This document shows positions 1 to 9,809 of a stretch of 64,000 nucleotides of DNA, piece after piece. The DNA is taken from NCBI RefSeq assembly GCF_030936135.1, contig NC_082617.1:1050001-1114000 (forward strand), read 5' to 3'. This DNA comes from Gavia stellata. Taxonomy: Eukaryota > Chordata > Aves > Gaviiformes > Gaviidae. The notes below the pieces were generated by a model. It ran no database searches and had not been told where the DNA came from. It saw only the letters and a list, made by a program, of their open reading frames with translations. Position numbers and translations under genes: made by a program. Each line of letters begins with the position of its first letter. Position 1 is the stretch's first letter.

Positions 1-217
1 GTGCTGTGAGGATGACAAGGAGACCCTTCTGCTGGTGGCATCGCCACAGCACCCTCCTCCCAGCCACAGCTCCTCCTGGGGCTGGGCTCGGACAGGCTGG
101 TGGTAGTTACCAGCCCCGGCCACTCTCCCACAGCTTCCAGTATCAAATGGGCCTGATGTGGGTGCTCAGGAAGCACGGCCGCTTGGGCACCCACCCTGCA
201 AACCCTCCCCAACGTAC

Positions 218-3200
218 GTCTTTGTCCAGGTTGAGGTCCTCAGCGATTTGGGAGATCTCCTGGGGACTGGGCTTCACGCACTTGCGGAAGAAGCTCTCCA
301 GCGTCCCCTTCACGTTGGTCTCGATGCTGGTCCTGCGTTTTCTCTTCCGGGCTTGGGCCAACACTTGCTCCGCATTGCACATCTGGAAATGAGAGAGGCC
401 ACACGCTTGGTCACAGGGCTGGCAATGTCCCCACCAGGCTCTGGACACATGTGTGGCTGGCTGAAGAGGTCTGGGAGGGATGGGGACAGGCTTTGTCCCC
501 AAGACTGTCCACTGAGCTTCACCCCACTGTGACTGGGGCCATTCCCCAGTGTCCCAGCACTGTCTGCAGCTGGTGCAGCGGGGATGGACACGTCTTCCTG
601 CATCCCCCCAGGCTCCCCAGGGAGCCGAAAGCTGCATTTCCAGCTTATCTAAGATTCCTGCAGGACCTGGCTGCTCCGAGATGGGAGCTGCCACACTTGT
701 ACAAGGTGTCTGGGACAGATTTGGGCTCTGACCCGGTAGAATTGGTACCCAGTGGTTCCCCCCACAGCCAGACTGAAGCCATGGCAGCGAGATGCTGCTA
801 TGGCACAAGACGCCTGCTGCTCCCCTCTTCTCCCCCAAAAAGCATGTGTAAAAGAAAGGGAGGAGAGGCTGCGGCTTGAGGGCTCATCTCTGTGCGGGTA
901 CCCCCGACTCCCGGCCCTCCCCAACCCCGTACCTCTTGCATGTTGTCCGTGTTCTCCGCCTCGTTGAGCCAACGCTGCAGCAGCGGCTTCAGCTTGCACA
1001 TGTTCTTGAAGCTGAGCTGGAGCGCTTCGAAGCGGCAGATGGTTGTCTGGCTGAACATCTTCCCTGCGCGGCAGGCAGGGCGTCACGCACCGCTCCTGCC
1101 CCCGCGCCGGGGGGTCTCCCGCCTCCAGCAGCCCCCAGGATCCCCCCCCCCCGCATCCCCTGTCCCTGGGGATGGGGGATCAGGAAAGGTTTGCTGCTTC
1201 AGCAGGGATTTAAAGTACTGAGACACTCATTCAATAAGCAGCTGTAGCTATTTTAAACCAGTTCCTTGTTACCAAACACTTCCAGCTTGAGCGAGTACTT
1301 AAGAGGGCTCAGGAGCCCCCGGAGCCCTGGGGCTGGTGCTCACAGCCTCCTTTGCAGGTCGTTAAGGAGCAGAAATCTCCTCATTCAGGTGCTCCATCCG
1401 TCACCCAGGTGCTCCATCCCCCTCCCAGCCTCTCCCTTCCCCCCGGGTGTGGGGGGGAGACGAGGACCCTTCCCGGACCCTTACCGTAGAGGGTGCCCAG
1501 AGCCAGCCCCACGTCAGCCTGGGTGAAGCCCAGCATGATGCGCTTGTGCTTGAGGTCCTTGGCAAACTGCTCCAGCTCTTCCGAGGTTGGCGCATCCTGG
1601 CAGGGGCAGAGAGAACCTGAGAGGGGACAACTCGCGCCCAGGGGCTGCCAAAAGCGGGATCTGCCGGCGTGTCGGGGTCAGCGTGGGACGGGGATGGGGA
1701 CGGGAGAGGCCTCAGCTGAGCCCTTGGCAGCGCTGCCACCCACCAGCCGCTGCCACCTCTGGGTGGTGGGGTCCTTGGGGTGGTGGGGTGGGTGGCAGAA
1801 GGGTTTTCCCCAACCCCTTAACAAGGGGCTCCGCTCAGGGACCCCAGAGTGCCTCCACCCCACCCTGCCCCACTCAGGACCCCCTGGATGCTCCCTCGAC
1901 CACGGCACACCACCCAGGTCACACCACGCTGGCGTGGCAGAGGCGCAGGGTGGCACAAGGACCCGGGGACAGAAAGCAGGTCCCTGGGAGCACCCAGAGC
2001 TCTGCCCCAGCGTGCCCTGGGAATGGCCCCTCTGCCCCCAGGCTCACACCCTCGTGGCCCGACCAGAGGCAGCACTGATGGGCACGGTGGGTCCTCTCCC
2101 ACGCATCCCATGAGACATCCCCACGGGCACAGCTATCCTCGGGGGTGGGCACCCACCTCCCCACGGCTCTCGGGCACGGGTCAGCCCTTTGCCAGCCCCT
2201 CTCCCGCCTGCGCCCGGGGCAGGTGGAACGGCTCAGACGAAGCAAACGATGAACGCGCCCATGACTCGAGTGGGATTCAAACACTGCTCTGCCACAACCA
2301 GGCTCTTCCCCTCCGGAAAGCTGCTTACCCAGGTGCTTCCCTTCCTCCCTGCGGCGCAGCCTTCAACTGCTGCGGGGGCATTTTCTAATCTTTTACCCGA
2401 TTCCCACATTTGCAGCGCGATTTCGGGTTTTTAGAGCCGTCCCTCCTGCCGCCAAGTCTCGGCTTTTAATTCCTGGCGTGCATCGGCAGCAAGAAGCCCG
2501 GGGCACCCCTGCCACGGGAAAACCCTCACCCTCCCTCAGCTGGGAAAAGCCATTCCTCGTAACCCCCCCACGCAGCGCGGCAAGCTGCGACCCGGGGGGA
2601 CACGCATCCCTCCACGCTCCCACCCGCGGCGTGCGTGGGAGCTCCTGAATCCCCGCGGCGGCTCAAACCCAACCAACCATAAACCCAACCAACACCCCCC
2701 AAGAGCTCGCAGGAACCTTGCAACAAACCCCGGCATCATCTGCCGCTGCCGCCCCCGAGGCCCCCCCGACGCCCCCGGGCTGGCTCTGCCCGCGCCCCGT
2801 CAGCCGTCGGTGCCCGCGGAGCCCCGGGAGGAGCGGCCGGGGCAGCAGCCGCCGCCCCTGCCCGGCGGAGGGCGGCTGTCGGGAGCCGGGCTGCGGCGGG
2901 GCAGAGCCCGGGGGGGACCGCGCTGCGCAGCCCCGAGCCCCCGCCTGAGCCGGGCTCCAGCTCCGTGGGCACGGCACGTCCGGGCAGCGTCACGTAGAAG
3001 GGTCGGTCAGCACAAGTCAAAGCTGCCCCCCCCCCCCCCCAAGTCCCCCAAAACCACCTTTCTCACCCCAAAGCAGCCTCCCCCGGGCGCTCCCCCCGCG
3101 GAGCGCCTGACCCAGCCGGGACGAGGCCGGCGCTGGGACACGTCGGGCCGCCGCTTCAGGGCTTCTCCCGGGGGCACCCGGCGGCGGGGGCAGGCTGGCC

Positions 3201-3960
3201 GGCACCGACCGGGTCCCCGCTTGCCGCCACCCGGGCCGGGATGCCCGGGGAGGCGGGAGGGGGGGGGGGGGCAGGCAGCTCCCCGCCCCGACGGGGCGAC
3301 ACGGCGGCGAGCGCAGGCTCTGCTCCCCGCCCCTGCGGCGGCACCGGGCCGCGGAGGGGAGCGCGGTACCCCGCGAGGGGTGCCGGGGCAGCCCGTGTGC
3401 CGGGCGGAGCGCAGCGGGGCAGGGCAGCCCGTCCCCGTCCCGTCGGGTCTCACCTCGTCGCCGCTGTCGCTGGAGTGCCCGCCCTCGCTGGCGGCGCCGC
3501 TGGAGCTGCCGCTGCTGCCCAGCCCCGAGAGGCCGCCGGCGCCCGGCTGCAGGGCGGCGGGGCAGAGCTGGGGGCCGGGGAAGGCGGGGGTGCCGGTGCC
3601 GGTGCCGGTGCCGGGGAAGGGCGGGCCGGGCAGGGCGGTGTTGGCGGCGCCGGGGGGCGCGGGCCCGGCCCAGGGCGGGGCGGGCCAGGCCGGGCCGCAG
3701 CAGGCCGCGGCGCGGGGCTCGGGCGAGGGCTGGCGGCAGGGCCGGCCCGGGCGCGCCTCCGCCTTGGCGGGCGGCCCGGCGGGCGGGGGCAGCCAGGCGC
3801 GGGCCGGCGGCGGGTCGCGGGCGGCCTCGGGCTCGGCGGCGAAGGGGAAGAAGAGCGGCTGGGCGGCCGCCCCGTCGAAGCCGCCGCGGGGGAAGGGCGG
3901 GCCGGCGTCGGGCAGGAGGCCGAAGGGGGCGGCCGGCAGCCCCCCGTCCGGGCTGAACAT
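218..3960 (-). CDS. POU5F3: POU5F3 (class V POU transcription factor), 3'-partial
   Basis: Nuclear DNA-binding factor of the OCT4/PouV family, which maintains pluripotent and germline cells. Coding exons on the minus strand: 3960-3454, 1596-1485, 1063-933 and 382-218, with GT/AG borders and matching phases (169, 37 plus one base, 43 and 55 codons; 305 residues seen). Residues 1-169 are a Pro/Ala/Gly-rich activation region starting MFSPDGG and ending in the acidic-serine stretch SSDSGDE. The POU-specific domain covers about residues 171-248, including [11 protein letters not shown] and [20 protein letters not shown]. The linker carries the basic RKRKRR segment that opens the homeodomain. Homeodomain helices 1-2 are present; the recognition helix (expected VVRVWFCNRRQ) must lie on a last exon beyond the left edge, as the intron begins exactly at ...LDKD as in mammalian POU5F1. 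Adjacency to NPDC1 favours POU5F3 over POU5F1. The frame is open upstream of the chosen Met, but upstream Mets lie in the CpG promoter. Confidence 0.95.
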
Positions 3961-4560
3961 GCTGCCCGCCGCCCTAGGGCTCCATGCGGGGGCTGCGGGG
4001 CTCGGCCCGGCCGCCCGCCGGCCGCTGCCTCCCTGCTGCGGCGCCGCCGGGGCCTCTGAGGGCGGCGGGGCCGGGCCGGGCCGGGCCGGGCCGTATGGAA
4101 ATGGGCCCCGGCCCCATTGGCCCCGCACCGGTGGGTCGGGCGTGAACTTGATCCCCCCGGGGGGGGGGCGAGCGGGGGCACCCGGGGGGGAAGGTGCGGG
4201 GGAAGGTGGGCTGCGGCCCGCCCGCGCCCTTCCCCTCGGGCGGCGGGGGGGAGAGGGCCGGGGCCGGCCCCGGCGGGCGAGGGACCCCGCTGCGGGGTCT
4301 CGCACCCCTCCGGCCCCTCTCGCCCCGTGTGCGGGGGGGGGCAGAGCCCCCCGCCCAGCTCGGGGGCGCTCGGTGGGGCCCACGTCTCCAAACGTCGGGG
4401 CAGCATCGGCCCCAGGGTCTCCCTGCCTGGGAGCCCCCCGGTGCCGCAGGGTCTGGGCGCGGGCAGGGAACCGGGATCGCTCTGGGGAGCGGGGGCAGCC
4501 GCCATGGCGTGAGGCGAGGCTGGGGGTGCAGGCGGGGATGGCAGCCGGCCTGGGGCCGCA
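2560..4560. promoter_or_regulatory. CpG island over POU5F3 exon 1 and promoter
   Basis: This stretch is extremely GC-rich with dense CpG, including the repeated CCGGG units around 4070-4095 just upstream of the start codon. It covers intron 1, exon 1 and the presumed promoter. No TATA box is visible. The composition keeps many reading frames open on both strands, so the long frames here are shadows. Confidence 0.8.
4116..4151 (-). promoter_or_regulatory. Candidate POU5F3 core promoter elements: CCAAT box and nuclear-receptor half site
   Basis: Read on the minus strand, TCAAGTTCA (4151-4143) fits the LRH-1/SF-1 monomer consensus TCAAGGTCA with one change, and CCAAT lies at 4120-4116. They sit about 155-190 bases upstream of the POU5F3 start codon. 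Mammalian POU5F1 promoters carry an LRH-1/SF-1 type site in a comparable proximal position, so this may be a conserved control site. The assignment rests on motif match and position only. Confidence 0.4.
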
Positions 4561-4859
4561 GCAGCCCCTTGTCCGCAGGATGGAGGACGAGCCCCAGGGA
4601 CGCTGGTGCCGTCGTGCAGCGGGAGGGCTCTGCGAGGGCTCAGCCATTCCCTCTTGCCCCTCTGGGCTGTGTGGTCCCAGCGGCAGAGCCTCACGGCTCC
4701 GTGGGGTGCCCTGCAGAGTGCTTCATGGACGGAGCCGGGGCTCCCCGGCTCCCTCACACTCCCACTGTCCCTCTCCTCTTCCTCGCCCCACAGGGAAAGG
4801 CCGTGCGGCCGAGGGAGCATGTCCTTCCCGGAGGCCTGTGCAGGCCGAGAGGCCCCAGA

Positions 4860-5010
4860 GCTCTGGGTGTGCCGCCGGGGAGCTAATTGCAGCCCTGGCT
4901 ATCGGGCCCATCTGCTCCACAATGGAGCGCGCTTGATATTTTCTCTATCTGAAGGGCTTTCCTCTCACGCTGCCCTTCACAATGGCTCTATCCGCTATCG
5001 GGGCCAGTTC
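4860..5010. promoter_or_regulatory. Candidate POU5F3 upstream enhancer with SOX and GATA-like motifs
   Basis: This block, roughly 0.9-1.05 kb upstream of the POU5F3 start, is much less GC-rich than its flanks. It holds two identical CACAATGG SOX-type motifs (4918-4925 and 4978-4985), 60 bases apart in the same orientation, plus several TATC (GATA-type) cores between 4900 and 5000 and a TAATT core near 4884. A third SOX-type motif (CCATTGTGG) lies at 6181-6189. SOX factors are known partners and regulators of class V POU genes. Confidence 0.4.
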
Positions 5011-5360
5011 CAGGCATTTCCCCCTTCCCTGCCTCCTGCCACCGCACCAGGAGCTTCCCCGATCCTGGTGCTGCCGCCACGTCAGGCTCTGCGGGGATCG
5101 GCCTGCCCGATGCCGGCTCCTGGTTATAGGCAGGCACCCGCTGACCCCAGCCAGAGCAGGGCGAGGGGTGATCCGGCTGCCAGCGCTGCTCCCTGTTTAT
5201 TAACCCGGATTACCGGCAGCCTGCTGCCGTCTCGCACTGGAGATATGCCGAAGAGATAGGCTGGAGGAGCCTTCCCCGCGGCGGCGGGACGGGGATGGGG
5301 CTGCTGGTGGGACTGGGGGAAGGCGCTTGACGCTGGTTATGAAGCGCTTCTTGATTTGGC

Positions 5361-5452
5361 TCCCGAGAGGGCTGGCACCCAAGGGCTGGCACCCAGGGAC
5401 TCACACCCAGCAGCTGGCACCCAGGGGCTGGTAGCCAGGGACTGGTACCCGC
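5361..5452. repeat. Short minisatellite, about 15-20 base units
   Basis: About five imperfect copies of a unit like GGCTGGCACCCA(A/G)GG follow each other, the later ones reading GGCTGGTAGCCAGGG and GACTGGTACCC. The array is intergenic. Confidence 0.7.
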
Positions 5453-7126
5453 AGTGCCAGCAGCAGCCCCCGGCCCAGCACATGGCACATCACCGGGGAG
5501 AGTAATGATGTTCCTATAAGGAAAAAAAAATGACCAAGAGGATGAGCTGGAATTAAAGCTCCTTCCTGACTCCTGGCTGGCCATGTGCCAGGCTGCCCAC
5601 CCCGGCCGTGCCAGGCTGCTCTGCGGACAGAGGGCAGCCCCAGGAAAATGACCTGAGGATGCAAAAAGCACATCAGCAGGAACATGGGCAACCCTGAACG
5701 GGCCCTGGGGCTGCAGGACCTGCCTGGGGGGAACCACTGCCCAGACCTGGTGAGGCACCCTCCCCGGCAGGTGCTGGATTGAGGGGAGAGCCGGGCCCCG
5801 GGCCATGCTGCTGGGGATGCCAGCACCCAAGTGCCGTGCAGGCAGGCCTGCCCCGCTGCCTGTCCTCTGCCAGCGGGCAGAGGAAGTCTCGCTGCGGGAC
5901 TCCAATCGCAGCCATCAGCCCTGCTCCTCCCGGGCTCCCGCTGCGGCCCGGGGTTTCAGAAGATCCTTGGCCGGGCAGTAACTCCCCTTCCCTTTGATTT
6001 ATTGTTCCCGGGCTGGACCCCCTCCTCCTGCCAACCTGCTCTTTCTCTCCATCCCCCCAGGAAGCCCCCCCGGCCCCCCCAGCCCGCCAAGGCCTCAAAC
6101 GCATTCCTGCTCCCTTTCATATACAGGCAGAGGGGAAGGGAGACGTTGACTTTGAACCGTCCCTTTGTAGGAGCAGGGGCCCATTGTGGCAGTGATGATT
6201 TTAGCTGGGGGATGTGGAGGGAGTCAGTGGGGTTTCTCGGTGTGTGCCCCCCCCATACATTTCAATGGGGTGAGGTTGGGGGGGGGCTGTGTGAGGTGCC
6301 TGGTTATTGTGCGGGGTCATTGTGCACCGATGGCCGGGGCTTGGCCATCGTCTCCTTTGGGGCAGAGCCTCCTGCCTGCTCCGGGAGGAGGAAGGATGTG
6401 TCCCTCCATCACCCACCCCCCCCCACCCCCCGGCTGGAGCCTGCTCATGCTCCAGGCTCAGGCCCAGCTCTGCGGTCTGTAACCCAGTCAGGGATGGGAG
6501 GGATCCTGCTAGGAAAAGGGGAGCAGAAAGCAATGCGCCTGCCCTCCCTGTCTCGCTGAGATGGCAGCTGGCTGGGGAGGACAGAGGTGCGCATCTGCTT
6601 GTCCTTCCCTTGCTGAGTGTACTGGTTTGGCAGTGGTTTGGCTTGGAGACAAGATTTTAAGAGAGTCTATGACCACAGATGATGTTTCATTCACTGTCAT
6701 CCCATCCTCTCTCCTGGGGCAGGTGATGGAGAAGCCATGGGGGCTGTGCTGGATCTCGCCGAGTTTCGCACCTGAGACAATCACACATTGGTGGGCTGCA
6801 GCCCTGCACGTGGTGGGTCGGGCCCCGTGGTCAGGAGCTGGCCACAGTCATCACCCCAGGTCCACCTGAGGAGGGCTGGGCAGCAGGTTCAGCTTCAGAA
6901 GCCCTATCCCTGGGAGGAATGCCGAAGCTCCTCCACGGCACCGCGGTTTGCTTGGCTGCTGGCCTGGGTGGACGGGATGGAGGGTTGGTGCTTCCAAACC
7001 TGGCTGAGATGAAAGTCCTGGAGGATGGTTTCGTCTAGATCTGTCCCCTCATTAAAAAGGTCTCTGCATTACAGAACCCGGGGTGTAATTTGGGTACTGC
7101 CCACACCACTGCAGTGCCTGAACACA

Positions 7127-7185
7127 GCAGCCAGTCCTCCCTACTATTTCACAGCTGGGGAAACTGAGGCACGGATGGGCTGGTG
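7127..7185 (+). repeat. Possible MIR/CORE-SINE remnant
   Basis: The stretch around GGGGAAACTGAGGCACGGAT resembles the well-known MIR segment TTACAGATGAGGAAACTGAGGCA. Only about 50 bases are recognisable, so chance similarity cannot be excluded. Confidence 0.35.
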
Positions 7186-8174
7186 CTGAGCACAGCCTCT
7201 GCACTCAGCCCTGGGCTGTCCTGGGCTGTCTGCGGCCCAGACGTGGTGTCCCAGGACAAATGACTTTTCCGTGCCCCAACATGCGGTGGGGACATGGCTT
7301 CCCAGGGGGGCCCTGAGTGAGAGGGTCTTCCCGGAAGGAGTAGCTGGGTTTTACTCCAAGCTAGAGCTTCCCAAAAAGCCTGGGTGTGCTCTGAGAGGCT
7401 GCTGGGCTCCGAGAGCAAAGGGATGAATTTGGGGACCTCGGAGATTTTGGGAGCGGAGTGCAAGGCTGGGTTCCTCAGGGGTGAGCCTTGGGGCGGTCCT
7501 GGGTGTTTTGGGGTGCGATGCTGCCCACCTGGGGCTGCAGCTGGGGGGAGACCCCAGGGCCACCCATGAGCTGGGCTGAGCGAAGCATCCCTGATGGTGC
7601 CCGGGCGCTTTGGCGGTGAGTCAGCACCCACCCTCCAGGCTGCCGAAACCAGGAGGAGACGAGAGATTGTATCAGCCTGATGGGGGGCTGGCGTGATCAA
7701 AGGGCCGGGAGAGGAGCTCAGGCTCCACACAATGGGGGGACATGATAGCCCTTATCTGCTGCCCCCCGCCTCGAGGTGCGAAGGGCCCGGCCCTGGGGGC
7801 AAGGGGTGATGGGGGTGGGTGGGCGCTGGGTGCTGCAGGGCTGGGTGCGGGCAGGCACAGCCAGGGGCTCCCACCCACCCCTTCACTGGGGAAACCTCTC
7901 CTGGCAAACGCTGAGAAGCAAGAAAATAAACTCTCGTTCTTGCCGGGTCTGGGAAAACCCTTGGGAAGGGTTTGGAGGCTACTCCAGCTGCAGGAGCAGG
8001 ACGGCTGCTCTCGCTATTCGCCGGGGAAGGTTTTGGCATGGGGCACCCGCAGCATCCTCCCTCCCTGTCCCCCCGGTCCCACCCTGCTCCCGAGAGGAGC
8101 ACTCCAAGCCGAGGGCCCCACGGTGGGGAGCCTGGCCCCACACCACACACTCGCATGGGTCTCAAACATGATCG

Positions 8175-8180
8175 TTTAAT
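8175..8180 (-). terminator. Possible distal poly(A) signal (ATTAAA)
   Basis: TTTAAT on the plus strand reads ATTAAA on the minus strand, about 1.6 kb beyond the NPDC1 stop codon. It could serve a long NPDC1 3' UTR isoform. The same bases contain a plus-strand AATAAA, so the strand is ambiguous. Confidence 0.2.
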
Positions 8181-8394
8181 AAAATCTCCTTTTAAAAGAA
8201 CTACAATCCATACAACAACGAGGGGCGCAGGGAGAAGGGCAGCAGCCCACGGGTAAGGGAGCAGGGTGCGGGGAAAGGATCTGTGCAGTGACGGCCTCTG
8301 CCAGCGATCCCGCCGGGGATGTTCCCTCACCACCACCGCTCACCGGCACAGGGCCCTGCCGCTGCTGCCTGCCCTGCCATGCCTGCCTGCCCGT

Positions 8395-8500
8395 GCAACG
8401 GCTCCTGAGCGTGCAATGGCTCCCAGGCATGCAACCGCTCCCGTGCATGCAAGAGGTCACCCCCGTGCAAGACACCACCGGCGTGCAACAGGTCACCCGT
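8395..8500. repeat. Tandem array of GTGCAA / GCATGCAA units
   Basis: Five to six degenerate units of about 20 bases, each with a (G)TGCAA core followed by a GGCTCC- or GGTCACC-like spacer. The array lies downstream of NPDC1 and no function is apparent. Confidence 0.6.
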
Positions 8501-9661
8501 AGCTGTGACAGTCCAGGCCAGGGTCTGGACATGAAGCCACATCTGCGAAAAGCAACCCAAAACTTGTCCCGGGCCTTACGCTGGAGGGGTCACGGCCAAC
8601 GCACCGGGGAGGCTTTGGGGAACGGCGCTGGGCTCTGAGCAAGGACTTGTCGGTGGGGGCTGGTGAGCCCAGATGCAGACAGGGGCAGTGGAGGGGTGCA
8701 GGGGGTCTCTGGAGCCCAGGAGGTGCCCAGGATGGAGCGGCGGAGACTGTCCCCTGCCATGGAGGGATGGCCGAAGAGAGCGCTGGGCTGGGCTCCACAG
8801 AGATGCTGCAAAGGGCATGGGCTCCGTGGTGAGCCCCCACCAGTCTTGCCCCTTCCTTCCCCACGGCCTTAGGCTTAAAACCAAAGCCCTGAGCCTTTTC
8901 TGAGCATTCACCCCATGGAGGCCTGGGGTGAGACCCCAGCCAGCACCCAGGGCTGCTGCGAGGAAATCCTCCGCCTCCGCTGGCACAACCTGGCACGGGG
9001 TCCCAGGCCACAGCGGCACCGGGACTGCCTGCGCCCCGGGGCCTCCGAGGACCAGCACCCCTAGAAGGGGATGGAGCCGGTGCAGAAGCCTCTGCTCCGA
9101 GCTGGGCATCGTGCAGGGTGGCATCTAAAGGTGCATCCCGGAGAGCGATGCCAGCGCCTGTTTGAGCCCACTCCTGCTTCTGCCCTTGGCTCCTGGAGCA
9201 GGACCCTGCTGCCAGGGGCTGCCCGGGCTGGGGAGGAGGGGGCAGACCAGGCACCAGAGCCTTTAGCGATGCCACCCGCTCCGGGGAAAGTCTCCATCCC
9301 TGGCAGAGGGGCTCAGAGCAGGCTGGCAGCCCTGATGCCTTCCCCTGCAGACATGAGTGTGCCCGGACCACCCTGGCACCTCTCCCGCTCACCGACCCCC
9401 TCTCCAGCCCTTTCTCAACTGCTGTTGCATCAACCCAGCTGCAGCCGGGGCAGCAGCCCCCTCCTCAAAGCCAAATGCAAAGAGACAGTGCTGCAGCCCC
9501 CCCAGTTTCTGTGCCAAGGCAGCGGCTGCCCCCACCGCGGGGCTGGCGTGTCCTCGAGAGCAGTGAGCGAAGGGCAAGGCAGGGACGCGATCACAGCAGC
9601 AAAGAGGACAAGGACGCTGGAAACGGGGGCGATCCCCCCCTCCCATAGCTGTTAGTGGGTG

Positions 9662-9667
9662 TTTATT
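9662..9667 (-). terminator. NPDC1 poly(A) signal (AATAAA)
   Basis: TTTATT on the plus strand gives a canonical AATAAA on the minus strand, 143 bases downstream of the NPDC1 stop codon, implying a 3' UTR of roughly 165 bases. Confidence 0.75.
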
Positions 9668-9809
9668 GGGCAGGCATCAAACAGCCTGGCAGAGCGGGGT
9701 CTGCGCCCCTTCGCCCGGCTGCGGGTGCCCCTCCGGCACAACCACCCCATTGGGCTTTGGCGTTGGGCATACAGTCCGTAGCGAGCTTGGGCGGAGGAGA
9801 GGAGGGGTG

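Larger units (their letters stand above)
5011..9640. other. Intergenic region between POU5F3 and the 3' end of NPDC1
   Basis: No exon with credible splice sites or a recognisable protein was found on either strand. It contains a short 15-20 base minisatellite (5361-5452), a possible MIR-like remnant (7127-7185), a GTGCAA-type tandem array (8395-8500) and a potential distal poly(A) signal for NPDC1 (8175). FUT7, a neighbour of NPDC1 in other vertebrates, was looked for and not seen. Confidence 0.6.

Noticed and set aside
2810-4936. 708-codon plus-strand open frame
   Set aside because: It overlaps POU5F3 exon 1 and the CpG island in antisense. Extreme GC content keeps frames open, and the sequence is low-complexity Gly/Ala/Arg/Pro with no domain.
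8493-9392. 299-codon minus-strand frame between POU5F3 and NPDC1, considered as FUT7
   Set aside because: No fucosyltransferase motifs or membrane anchor; composition is like other GC-driven shadow frames.
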